NCBI RefSeq assembly: GCF_034931365.1
Contig: NZ_JAYGII010000013.1
Coordinates: forward strand, 17,334-81,333
Direction of reading: 5' to 3'
Source: Natronospira elongata
Lineage (GTDB): Bacteria > Pseudomonadota > Gammaproteobacteria > Natronospirales > Natronospiraceae
DNA length: 64,000 bases
Of this stretch, positions 1 through 8,215 are shown in pieces. Below the pieces are notes generated by a model. The model worked only from the letters and a program-made list of their open reading frames with translations, was not told where the DNA came from and did no database searches. Made by a program: the position numbers and the translations under genes. How positions within the stretch are numbered: position 1 is the stretch's first letter; each line of letters begins with the position of its first letter.

Positions 1-3000
1 CCGATGACGGTAATGGCCATGGGGGCACGCAATTCGCCCCCTTCGCCCATGCCAAGTGCCATGGGTAACAGGCCCAGCAGGGTGGTGAGCATGGTCATCA
101 GAATCGGCCGCAGGCGGGTCTGACCGGCCTCGCTGATGGCTTCGCGCAGGACCAGACCATCCGCCCGGTTCCGGTTGATTCGATCCACCAGCACGATGGC
201 GTTATTGACGATGATGCCCCCCAGCATCATCAGGCCGATGAACACCACCACGCTGATGGTGGAGCCGGTCAGCCAGAGACCGATGATCGCCCCGGCCAGC
301 GCCATGGGCACGGTGAACAGAATGACGAAGGGGTGCAGCAGTGACTCGAACTGCGAGGCCATGACCAGATAGACCAGGAAGATGGACAGCAGCAGCGCCA
401 GTTGCATGGCAGTGAAGGCGTCCTGCATTTCATCGCTCTGGCCCGAGACCCGGGCAGTCACGCCCTGGGGCAGCTCCATCTCGGCGCTCAGTCGCTCCAG
501 TGCCTGGCTGGCGCGGCCGGTATCGCCATTGGCGGGGCTGGCGGAAATCACCGCGACCCGTTGCTGGGAATGACGGCGTACTTCCACCGGGCCGGTCTCG
601 ATCCGGATATCGGCGACCGCTTCCAGCGGCAGGCTGCGGGGATCGGCCGGATTGATGGGCAGGGCCTTCAAGGCATCCAGGGAGCGGCGGGTCTCCTCGC
701 GGCCACGGACCAGGATGTCCAGTTCCCGTTCCGGCAGGGAATAGCGGCTGCTGGCCTGGCCGCGCACATGATCCGCGACTCGCCGGGCGACGATCCCGGC
801 ATCAAGGCCGAGGCCGGCGAGACGGTCGCGGTCGAAACGAATGCGAACCTCGGGATAGCCTTCTGCCATGGAAGAGCGCACGTCGCGGAAGCGTTCATCC
901 CGGGAAAGCTGCCCAAAGACCTGGTTGGCCGCCTGCTGCAGGGACTCCAGACTGTCGGATCGCAGGGTCAGTTCCAGGGGCTGCTCGAAGCGCATGATGG
1001 CCGGTGCCTCGATGCGGCGGCGGATGTCGTCACGACCGTCCAGTGCTGCCCGCAGGCGCTCCGCCGTGGCCACCTCGGCGGCTTCACCCAGCCCCGGATG
1101 CAGTCGCACGGTTAGCTGACCATGGTTCTCGCCGGCGTCACCGGGTGCGGCATCCAGGCGATTGCCGGTGCCCGCAACCGATGCGGTCACCGCCACCCGG
1201 GGGTCATCGGCCAGCTCCTGGCGCAGGGCCTGGAGGGTGTCATCGGTACGGTCCAGGCCAGTGCCCGGGGGCAGTTCGATGATCATGTCGTACTCGCCCT
1301 GGCTGACCTCCGGGATGAGTTCGGTGCCCATCCGGGGCAGCAGGGCCAGTGACAGTGCCACCACCGCCAGGGTGATCAGCCAGACCTTGCCGGCATTGCC
1401 CAGGGACCAGTGGAGGACATGAGGGTAGCTGCTCTCCACCCGTCGCCAGGCAAAGTCGAATAGCTTGCGCAGCGGCCAGAGCAGGGCACGCATGGCTTCC
1501 GCCACCAGCCGTGCCGCGCCCCGCAGCAGGACCAGCAGGCCAAGGCCGGTACCGCCGACAATGCGCCCGGGCAGGCGACGCAGCCAGCCGCGCTGGTCTG
1601 CCTTCTCGGCCTCTTCCAGGTCGGATTCCGGCCGCTGGCCGGGCACCGAGAGCATGGGAATGACGGCCAGGGCAATCAGCAGGGCCAGCAAGAGGGAGAA
1701 GGTAATGGTCAGGGCCTGGTCACCGAACAATTGTCCGGCCAGGCCTTCCACGAAGATCAGCGGCAGGAAGACGGCAATGGTGGTCAGGGTGGAGGCCGTG
1801 ATGGCACCGCCCACTTCGCTGGTTCCCCGGCGCGCCGCGGTGAGCGGATCGTCACCGGCCTCGCGCCGTCGGGCAATGCTTTCCAGCACCACGATGGCGC
1901 TGTCCACCAGCAGGCCCACTGCCAGCGCGATGCCGCCCAGGGACATGACATTGAGGCTGATGCCGGTGCCGTGCATGAGCAGGAAAGTGCCGATCACCGA
2001 CAGGGGAATGGAGATGCCGATGATCAGGGTGGGGCGGGCACTGCCCAGGAAGAGATACAGCATCAGGGCAGCCAGCAGGCCCCCGATCACCCCGGCCGAG
2101 ATCACTTCCCGCACCGCCTGGCGAATGAAGGTGGACTGGTCGGCAATGACCTCCACCTGCATGCCGGCCGGCAGTTCCCGCTCCAGGCGGGACAAGTGCT
2201 GGCGGAGCAGTTCCGCCACCCGCACGGTGTTGGCATCGCCTTCCCGGTAGACGCCGATCTCCACCGCCTCTTCGCCGTTGAGGCGGGTAATGGCTTCCCG
2301 ATCGCGATAGCCCATGCGGACTTCGGCGATATCACCCAGTCGGAGGGTTGCCCCCTCGCGCCGGCCGACCACGGTCTGTTCGATGTCATCCAGGTTCTCG
2401 AAGCGGTTGAGGGTGCGGACCAGCAGCTCGCGGGAGCCTTCATAAAGACTGCCGCTGGAAACATTGATGTTCTCGGATTCCAGGCGATTGCGGATGTCTT
2501 CAATCTGCAGGCCCAGGGCGGCCATGCGATCGTCGTCCACCAGTACCTGGACTTCACTGTCCAGACCGCCGGAGACCCGAATGGCGGCAACCCCTTCCAC
2601 GGTCTCCAGTTCCCGGCCCAGTTGGTCCTCGGCATAGCGGCGCAGGCGGTCAAGATTGTTGTCCTGGCCATCGCCCAGGCTCAGACGGAGAATGGGGTCG
2701 GTGCTGGGGTCAAAGCGCAGCAACAGCGGGCGCTCGGCTTCCAGCGGCAGATTGATGCGGTCGAGTTTTTCCCGTACCTCCACCACTGCGGTGTCCATGC
2801 CAGTACCCCAGGCGAATTCCAGGGTCACATCGGACTGCCCGGCGCGGGAGACGGACTGCACCCGACGCACGCCGCTGACCGTTGCCAGCACTTCTTCCAC
2901 CGGCCGGGTCAGCAGGTATTCCACCTCCTGGGGTGCGCCGCCGGGCAATTCGGTGCGCACGGTGAGGCTGGGGTAGCTCATTTCCGGCAGCAGATTGACC

Positions 3001-3113
3001 GCCAACCGGGTCTGGGCGACCAGGCCGAAGACCACCACGCCCAGGGCGATCATGGCCATGGTTACTCGTCGCCGTGTCGCCAGTTCCACAATGCCAAGGG
3101 TCTTGCGTCGCAT
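1..3113 (-). CDS. RND efflux pump inner-membrane transporter (HAE1/AcrB-like), truncated by the window edge
   Basis: Proton-driven tripartite exporter subunit of the inner membrane. The minus frame is open from an ATG at 3113 (AGGAAG ribosome site just upstream) to the left edge, giving about 1037 residues; the final 20-60 residues are outside the window. It shows the duplicated RND layout: an N-terminal helix, the first porter domain, helices near residues 340-480 with GLLVDSAIVVLES in TM4, a cytoplasmic linker, the second porter domain, and closing helices with GGIIVNNAIVLVD. AcrB has two Asp in TM4 and a Lys in TM10; here only the first Asp remains (VDS) and the Lys position is Asn, as in many non-AcrB HAE1 pumps. 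It follows the adaptor gene by 49 bases in the same operon. Substrate unknown. Family assignment is firm. Confidence 0.93.
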   Translation of the reverse strand, partial: MRRKTLGIVELATRRRVTMAMIALGVVVFGLVAQTRLAVNLLPEMSYPSLTVRTELPGGAPQEVEYLLTRPVEEVLATVSGVRRVQSVSRAGQSDVTLEFAWGTGMDTAVVEVREKLDRINLPLEAERPLLLRFDPSTDPILRLSLGDGQDNNLDRLRRYAEDQLGRELETVEGVAAIRVSGGLDSEVQVLVDDDRMAALGLQIEDIRNRLESENINVSSGSLYEGSRELLVRTLNRFENLDDIEQTVVGRREGATLRLGDIAEVRMGYRDREAITRLNGEEAVEIGVYREGDANTVRVAELLRQHLSRLERELPAGMQVEVIADQSTFIRQAVREVISAGVIGGLLAALMLYLFLGSARPTLIIGISIPLSVIGTFLLMHGTGISLNVMSLGGIALAVGLLVDSAIVVLESIARRREAGDDPLTAARRGTSEVGGAITASTLTTIAVFLPLIFVEGLAGQLFGDQALTITFSLLLALLIALAVIPMLSVPGQRPESDLEEAEKADQRGWLRRLPGRIVGGTGLGLLVLLRGAARLVAEAMRALLWPLRKLFDFAWRRVESSYPHVLHWSLGNAGKVWLITLAVVALSLALLPRMGTELIPEVSQGEYDMIIELPPGTGLDRTDDTLQALRQELADDPRVAVTASVAGTGNRLDAAPGDAGENHGQLTVRLHPGLGEAAEVATAERLRAALDGRDDIRRRIEAPAIMRFEQPLELTLRSDSLESLQQAANQVFGQLSRDERFRDVRSSMAEGYPEVRIRFDRDRLAGLGLDAGIVARRVADHVRGQASSRYSLPERELDILVRGREETRRSLDALKALPINPADPRSLPLEAVADIRIETGPVEVRRHSQQRVAVISASPANGDTGRASQALERLSAEMELPQGVTARVSGQSDEMQDAFTAMQLALLLSIFLVYLVMASQFESLLHPFVILFTVPMALAGAIIGLWLTGSTISVVVFIGLMMLGGIIVNNAIVLVDRINRNRADGLVLREAISEAGQTRLRPILMTMLTTLLGLLPMALGMGEGGELRAPMAITVI

Positions 3114-3162
3114 GTCAGGCTTCCTGTCTCGTCAAAAGGGGCAGTGCAGGGCGTGTCTGGAA

Positions 3163-4254
3163 TCAGCCGCGGCCCGTTTCGGCCAGGCGCTTGCTGCTCT
3201 CCTGGCCACCGTTGATGCGCACACGGGCGCCGTCACGCAGAGTGGCGTGGCCCAGTGTGATCACCGGCTCGTCTCCGCTCAGGCCGTCAGTGATCTCCAC
3301 CCAGCCCTCCTCACTCAGGCCGGTCTCCACCTGACGGCGCTTGGCGACCCCGTCTTCCACCACAAACAGGCTGGCGCGACCGTTTTCGAATTGCAGTGCC
3401 TGACGCGGCACCATCAGGGCGTCATCACGGGTGTCATAAAGGATGCGCACCCGGGCGAAGGCCCCGGGGCGGAGCAGGCCGCTGCTGTCTTCCACCCGAA
3501 CAGTGGCCCGAACCGTGCCCGAATCGGTATCCACCACCGGGCTGATGCGGGCGATGCGGCCGCTGTGAACCCGGTCCGGGGAGGCATCGCTGCGGATCTC
3601 CACCAGCTGGTCCACGGCCAGACGGCTCATCAGGCGCTCGGGGACATGGACTTCCGCTTCAAGATTGCGGGTGTCGGTCACCCGGAACAGCACATCGCCG
3701 GGATTGACGTTGTCGCCCATGCGAATATGGCGTTCCGATACCACCCCGTCCACCGGAGCCTTGATGCGGGTTTCCTCAAGCTCCACCTCGGCCAGGGAGA
3801 GAGCGGCACGCTGGGCTTCGACCTGAAAGCCCAGTTTTTCCACCGAGTCGGAACTCACCAGCTGGTCCTGAAGCAGCTGTTGCTGGCGCTTGTAGTCCTG
3901 TTCCAGGCTGGATAGATCGGCACGCCGCTGTTCCACTTCCAGACGGCGACGGCGATCGTCCAGTACCGCCAGCACCTCGCCGGCCTTGACCGCATCGCCT
4001 TCTTCCACGCGCAGTTCCCGGACCAGGCCCTCGGCACGGGACGGAACCCGGGCGTCGTGAACAGCCTGCAGCGTCGCCGTGGTCCGGTGATTGGCGCTCA
4101 CGCTGTCGCGCCTCGGCTCCTCGGCCTGCACGCTGGTGCGGCTGCTTTCCTCCTCATCCTGGCCTTGATCCGCCGGAGCCTCCTGCTGGCAGGCGGCCAG
4201 TGCCAGGACCACCAGGGCCAGCAGGCTCAGTCGCTTGATCTCTGTGATGCTCAT
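3163..4254 (-). CDS. RND efflux periplasmic adaptor lipoprotein (membrane fusion protein)
   Basis: The 363-residue adaptor links the RND pump to an outer-membrane channel. The N-terminus has a hydrophobic stretch ending in the lipobox LAAC, so Cys21 is the likely lipidation site and the protein is anchored to the inner membrane. After an acidic low-complexity linker come the lipoyl half-motif (AEGLVRELRVEEGDAVKAG), a coiled-coil hairpin (about residues 105-165), the second lipoyl half (IKAPVDGVVSERHIRMGDNV) and beta-barrel and membrane-proximal domains. AGGAG lies 8 bases before the ATG. It is the first gene of the operon and is followed by the pump gene. No outer-membrane channel gene is visible in the window. 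Confidence 0.93.
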   Translation of the reverse strand: MSITEIKRLSLLALVVLALAACQQEAPADQGQDEEESSRTSVQAEEPRRDSVSANHRTTATLQAVHDARVPSRAEGLVRELRVEEGDAVKAGEVLAVLDDRRRRLEVEQRRADLSSLEQDYKRQQQLLQDQLVSSDSVEKLGFQVEAQRAALSLAEVELEETRIKAPVDGVVSERHIRMGDNVNPGDVLFRVTDTRNLEAEVHVPERLMSRLAVDQLVEIRSDASPDRVHSGRIARISPVVDTDSGTVRATVRVEDSSGLLRPGAFARVRILYDTRDDALMVPRQALQFENGRASLFVVEDGVAKRRQVETGLSEEGWVEITDGLSGDEPVITLGHATLRDGARVRINGGQESSKRLAETGRG

Positions 4255-4269
4255 GATTCGTACTCCTGC

Positions 4270-4284
4270 GTCACCGGATGTGAC
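4270..4284. promoter_or_regulatory. Inverted repeat GTCAC-N5-GTGAC in the RND operon leader
   Basis: A perfect 5-base inverted repeat lies just downstream of the predicted transcription start and upstream of the adaptor start codon, where a repressor would block the operon. No regulator gene is adjacent inside the window, so operator function is inference. Confidence 0.3.
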
Positions 4285-4307
4285 TTACCGTGTAGGTGAT
4301 GTAGCGA

Positions 4308-4335
4308 AGTATAACAGTAAATTTCTCATGTGCAA
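4308..4335 (-). promoter_or_regulatory. Probable sigma-70 promoter of the RND adaptor-pump operon
   Basis: Read on the minus strand, TTGCAC (4335-4330) and TATACT (4313-4308) are 16 bases apart. The -10 matches the consensus at five of six positions. Transcription would begin near 4300, about 45 bases before the adaptor start codon. Confidence 0.5.
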
Positions 4336-4491
4336 GTCCCCATTTGTCCGGTCTGCCGCTGCCCCTGGCTGGGCTATCCTGCCCAAATGGGGGGGGTGGT
4401 CGGCTTACTTGCAAGTGCCTGGGGGCGATTTTTTCCTTCCGGCGCGGGATGGCATAGAATCAGGCCCCTGTTTTTCTTGCTGGAGTGGACA

Positions 4492-5757
4492 ATGCATCGC
4501 ATGACAGCCCTGCTCGTGGCGGCCGGACTGGCCATTTCCCCGGTCCTGGTCGCCGAGAAAGCCCCCCGGGATTACCGCGCCGAGGCCATTGACATCCTCG
4601 AGTCCGTCCCCCTGATCGATGGCCACAACGATGTGCCCTGGCAGTACCGCCAGCGGGCGGACAACCGCCTCGGCGAGATCGATTTTGCCGGTGACACCCG
4701 TGAGCTCGATCCGCCCATGCACACCGACATCCCGCGTCTGCTTGAAGGTCGGGTGGGTGGCCAGTTCTGGTCGGTCTACGTCCCCCCGGCCATGGATGGT
4801 CCGGAAGGCACCCGCGCCCAGCTGGAGCAGATTGACGCGGCCCGTCGTCTGATCGCCTCCCATGATGAACTGCGCTTCGTGGAGACGGCGGATGAGCTGG
4901 AAGCCGCCTTTGAGGAGGGTCATATTGCCTCCCTGCTGGGCATGGAAGGCGGACACGTTCTCGACAACAGCATCGCCACCTTGCGGACCTTCTATGCCCT
5001 GGGTGCCCGCTACATGACCCTGACCCACTGGCAGAACACCGATTGGGCCGATGCCGCCACCGATGACCCCGAACATGACGGGCTGAGCGCTTTTGGCGAG
5101 GCCATCATTGAGGAGATGAATCGCATCGGCATGCTGGTGGATCTGTCCCATGTGGCCCCCTCCACCATGCATGATGTGCTGGATGTGACCGAGGCGCCGG
5201 TGATCTTTTCCCATTCCTCGGCCATGGGGGTGACCGATCATTCCCGCAATGTGCCCGACGATGTACTGGATCGCCTGCCGGAGAATGGCGGTGTGGTGAT
5301 GGTGACCTTCGTGCCCTCATTCGTCAGTGAAGCGGTCCGCGAGCATGGTGCCAAGCGGGCGGCGGAACGGGCCCGCCTGGAAGCGCTTTACATTGGCCGG
5401 CCGCAGCGGGTGGAAGCCGGCCTGGAGGCCTGGGATGACGCCAATCCCGAGCCTCGCGCCACCCTCGCCGATGTGGCCGACCATATCGATTACATTCGCG
5501 ACCGCATTGGCGTCGAGTACATCGGTATCGGTGGTGACTATGACGGCATAACCAGTCTCCCGGAGGGCCTGGAGGATGTTTCCACCTATCCGGATCTGTT
5601 TGCCGAGTTGCTGCGCCGGGGCTATGAGCGGGAAGAGCTGAAGAAAATCGCCGGTCTCAATGTGCTGCGGGTCATGCGGGCAAACGAGGCCTTTGCCGCG
5701 GAGCAGACCGAAAAGGGAAGGCGCCCGGTGGATGTGCGCATTGACGATTTTGACTGA
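4492..5757 (+). CDS. Membrane dipeptidase, peptidase family M19 (renal dipeptidase-like), exported
   Basis: A 421-residue zinc dipeptidase. The ATG at 4492 is preceded by GGAG and begins a signal peptide (about 21 residues, ending near PVLVA) followed by the mature enzyme. Family M19 metal ligands are visible: the HxD in DGHNDVPW, the bridging Glu in GMEGGH, a His in DLSHVAPST, another in IFSHSSA and the Asp in GGDYDG. Members hydrolyse dipeptides, often with a D-residue at the C-terminal side, in the periplasm or at the membrane. The reading frame remains open further upstream (to 4330), but that extension has no family similarity. The following small gene begins 33 bases after its stop. Confidence 0.93.
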   Translation: MHRMTALLVAAGLAISPVLVAEKAPRDYRAEAIDILESVPLIDGHNDVPWQYRQRADNRLGEIDFAGDTRELDPPMHTDIPRLLEGRVGGQFWSVYVPPAMDGPEGTRAQLEQIDAARRLIASHDELRFVETADELEAAFEEGHIASLLGMEGGHVLDNSIATLRTFYALGARYMTLTHWQNTDWADAATDDPEHDGLSAFGEAIIEEMNRIGMLVDLSHVAPSTMHDVLDVTEAPVIFSHSSAMGVTDHSRNVPDDVLDRLPENGGVVMVTFVPSFVSEAVREHGAKRAAERARLEALYIGRPQRVEAGLEAWDDANPEPRATLADVADHIDYIRDRIGVEYIGIGGDYDGITSLPEGLEDVSTYPDLFAELLRRGYEREELKKIAGLNVLRVMRANEAFAAEQTEKGRRPVDVRIDDFD

Positions 5758-5789
5758 CAACGGTGTCTGATCAGCCTGGAGGTGGAGCG

Positions 5790-6329
5790 GTGAAACTGGG
5801 TTACACGGTGGGGATTGTGCTCGGCATTATTGTCGTGCTGCTGGTATTGCTGACCGGCCTGCTGCCGGATACGGCGGCCCGCGAGGGTGAGGCACGATTC
5901 TGTGCCGATCGGGAGACCGTCTTTGCCCATTTTCACCAGCCCGAGCGGATTACCGCCTGGTCCAGCATCTTCGGCTCGGTGGAACCGGACGAGGTCGAGC
6001 TGATTGGCGACAGCGGCGAGGCATCGGGGCTGCGCCTGACCGACGATCAGCGTTGGCTGCAGCTTGAAGTGGTGGACAGCCAGGCACCGGAGTTCCTGCG
6101 CTATCAGTTCTCTACCCACGACGGTCTCTCTGTTGCCGCCGATATCAGCCTTCAGGCGCAAGACAGTGACACGGCGGCGTCGGTGACCATGGAGCAGCAG
6201 TTTTCCACCTACTTTGGTCGCTGGGCGAGGTTTTTTGTCGGCGGTGTCTTTGCCGACCTGATGCAGGAAGAGTTTGAAGGCATCCACCAGGTCCTGGCGG
6301 AAGCCGGCCATGAATGTCCGGCCAGCTAG
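5790..6329 (+). CDS. SRPBCC-fold protein with N-terminal membrane helix
   Basis: A 179-residue protein of unknown ligand. GTG at 5790 is the chosen start because GGAGGTGGAG (5778-5787) sits right before it; a GTG at 5763 is in frame but has no ribosome site. Residues 4-26 form one hydrophobic helix (GYTVGIVLGIIVVLLVLLTG), and the rest has the pattern of a START/polyketide-cyclase (SRPBCC) domain, beginning with AREGEARFCADRETVFAHF and ending in the long C-terminal helix. Such domains bind hydrophobic ligands. It may be co-transcribed with the dipeptidase. Family is likely; function is not known. Confidence 0.7.
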   Translation: MKLGYTVGIVLGIIVVLLVLLTGLLPDTAAREGEARFCADRETVFAHFHQPERITAWSSIFGSVEPDEVELIGDSGEASGLRLTDDQRWLQLEVVDSQAPEFLRYQFSTHDGLSVAADISLQAQDSDTAASVTMEQQFSTYFGRWARFFVGGVFADLMQEEFEGIHQVLAEAGHECPAS

Positions 6330-6350
6330 TCGGTCCGCCTCGGCCGGGGT

Positions 6351-6917
6351 TCAGCCTCGGCCGAGGTGGAGCAGCACCGGGGCAGTGGCTGGTCGCTGAG
6401 CGGCTTCGGGGTCGGGCCGGGACCAGGGCAGTGCCGAATCATCCAGCCATTGTCGAATGGCCTGGTATTCATCCTTGCCGCCCCGATGTCCCCGGTAGAT
6501 CATCAGACTTATGAGGCCATCCGCGCAGAGGTTGTCCCAGGCCGCACGGATGGCGGTCAGGGTGGTGTCGGGGCGGGTGACAATGTCATGGTCGCCGCCG
6601 GGCAGATAACCGAGATTGAACATCACCACCTTGAGCCGCCCCCGCATGTGGTCGGGCAAGACCTGGTCCAGGCGTTCGTGACCGCATTGCCGTAATTGCA
6701 CCCGCCCGTTCAGCCCGGCCTGTGCCAGCCGTCCTTCGGTGGTGCGGATGGCGGCCTCCTGAATATCCAGCCCCAGCACCTGTCCCGTTTCGCCCACACA
6801 CTCGGCCAGAAAACGGGTGTCATGGCCATTGCCCACGGTGGCATCCACGGCACAGTCCCCGGCCTGCAGACGAGGCCGGATCAAGGTCTGGGCCAGCTGG
6901 GTCAATGGCTGTCGCAT
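6351..6917 (-). CDS. MnmM-like class I SAM methyltransferase (YtqB/rRNA-methylase-like family)
   Basis: A 188-residue Rossmann-fold methyltransferase. The SAM motif is DATVGNGHDTRFLAE (residues ~25-40), the acidic end of strand beta-2 is GLDIQEAAI, and the catalytic-region signature is MFNLGYLPGGDH, with SLMIYRGHRGGKDE near the C-terminus. These are hallmarks of the family containing Bacillus subtilis YtqB, reported as MnmM, which methylates nm5(s2)U34 of tRNA to mnm5(s2)U. It lies 18 bases downstream of an FAD oxidoreductase resembling the C-terminal domain of MnmC, which makes exactly that substrate. The pairing supports a tRNA-wobble role; the family was long labelled only rRNA methylase. 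Confidence 0.75.
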   Translation of the reverse strand: MRQPLTQLAQTLIRPRLQAGDCAVDATVGNGHDTRFLAECVGETGQVLGLDIQEAAIRTTEGRLAQAGLNGRVQLRQCGHERLDQVLPDHMRGRLKVVMFNLGYLPGGDHDIVTRPDTTLTAIRAAWDNLCADGLISLMIYRGHRGGKDEYQAIRQWLDDSALPWSRPDPEAAQRPATAPVLLHLGRG

Positions 6918-6935
6918 GGCTTTATTCCTGTCGGC

Positions 6936-8042
6936 CTAGTCGCCGCCGGTGGCGGTCCGCTGCCGCTCGTGCCAGTACTGGGCATCGGCGGGACGGGGGA
7001 TGGGGCTGCCTTTCTCCAGGTTATCGGCCAATAGCCGGGCGTAATGGGGGGCCAGCAAGGCACCGCGGGAGCCCAGGCCATTGAACAGGGCGAGCTGAGG
7101 ATGGGCCGGGTGGCGCCCGATCACCGGATGGTGGTCGGTCTTGCCGGGGCGGACCCCGGCTTCATGACTGAGAATCTCGACCTCCGGGGGATCAAGAAAA
7201 AGGTTGCGGAACGCATCCAGCAACTCCCGGCGGCCGGCCTCGGTCGGGTTGGGGTCATTGTCATCGCGACGGTAGGTCGCGCCCAGGCGGTAGCGGCCTT
7301 CGCCCAGCGGAATCAGCCATTTGCCGGCATTCAATACCCCCTCGGGCAGGCTGCGACGGATGCCCACCGTCAGAATCTCTCCCTTGGACGGTCGCACCGG
7401 CGCCCAGTGGAACCAGGGATTCTGACGGACCCGGAATCCCTCGCAGAAAATCACCTGGCGGGTGCGAACATGTTTCCACTGAACCAGCCCGTCCCCCCGA
7501 AGTTGCAGGTCCGCATAATCCAGAGCCTCCTCCTGCAGGCGGGCGGTGTCCTGGAAGAACTGGCGCAGGCGGTCCAGCAGGCGGGGCAGGTCCACCCGGG
7601 CGCCCCGGACGCAAACACTGCCACGGGGGTCGGCCAGGCCGTGGCCGATGGTGCCGGGGGCATGGCGTTCGCCCAGATAGGGGGCATAGGCGGGGTCCGC
7701 CTGACGCTTGGCCAATTGGGCCACTTCCAGGTCGTCATTGAGCAGACGCCAGATGGCGCACTCCTGAAAGACGATGAAACGGAATGCCTCTTCGATTTCA
7801 CCATAGATGTCGGTGGCGCTGCCGATCAGGCTTTCCAGTTCCGCCAGCCGGGTAAACCGCCGCCCGGAAAGGGGGCTGACAATGCCCCCCGCCACCCGGG
7901 AGGCCCCCCGGTCGGCATCGCCGACCGGGGGGTCGATGATGAGCACGCGACGGTGGCGCCTGACCAGTTCCCAGGCCAGCAGGCTGCCGGCCAGGCCCTG
8001 ACCGACGATCAGGGCATCCACGAATTCGGGTTGGGTATTCAT
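6936..8042 (-). CDS. FAD-dependent oxidoreductase of the DAO family, MnmC C-terminal-domain-like
   Basis: A 368-residue flavoprotein. The dinucleotide-binding motif is ALIVGQGLAGSLLAWEL at residues ~10-26, followed by ASRVAGGIVSPLSGRRFTR, the Gly-rich loop typical of MnmC2-like DAO enzymes. The C-terminal FAD contact GVRPGKTDHHPVIGRHP and the closing NGLGSRGALLAPHYA are also typical. In E. coli the MnmC2 domain removes the carboxymethyl group of cmnm5U34, giving nm5U34. Here the domain stands alone and is followed by an MnmM-like methyltransferase. ATG at 8042 was chosen; an in-frame ATG at 8066 would add 8 residues. Substrate is inferred from family and neighbour, and glycine-oxidase-like activity cannot be excluded. 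Confidence 0.75.
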   Translation of the reverse strand: MNTQPEFVDALIVGQGLAGSLLAWELVRRHRRVLIIDPPVGDADRGASRVAGGIVSPLSGRRFTRLAELESLIGSATDIYGEIEEAFRFIVFQECAIWRLLNDDLEVAQLAKRQADPAYAPYLGERHAPGTIGHGLADPRGSVCVRGARVDLPRLLDRLRQFFQDTARLQEEALDYADLQLRGDGLVQWKHVRTRQVIFCEGFRVRQNPWFHWAPVRPSKGEILTVGIRRSLPEGVLNAGKWLIPLGEGRYRLGATYRRDDNDPNPTEAGRRELLDAFRNLFLDPPEVEILSHEAGVRPGKTDHHPVIGRHPAHPQLALFNGLGSRGALLAPHYARLLADNLEKGSPIPRPADAQYWHERQRTATGGD

Positions 8043-8215
8043 TCGCTCGGCGGCCCTCTGGTCCATGGCGGATGGCGATCACTGACTCAATTGTATGCCA
8101 GTGGGGCAGTCCCCGGGCAAATCGGCGGAAGTGGCTTCCGGCGCTTGCCTGTCCCCGTGCTATCTTGTGTCCCTTTCAATTTGCACACTCTGGATCAAGG
8201 GGGAAAGCCAAGCCC

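Noticed and set aside
1731..3215. Long plus-strand open frame opposite the RND pump
   Set aside because: It is antisense to a clear RND gene; long antisense frames are expected from strong GC bias at codon third positions. No domain or ribosome site supports it.
4330..4491. N-terminal extension of the M19 dipeptidase
   Set aside because: The frame is open, but the extension precedes a good ribosome site and signal peptide at 4492 and has no family similarity.
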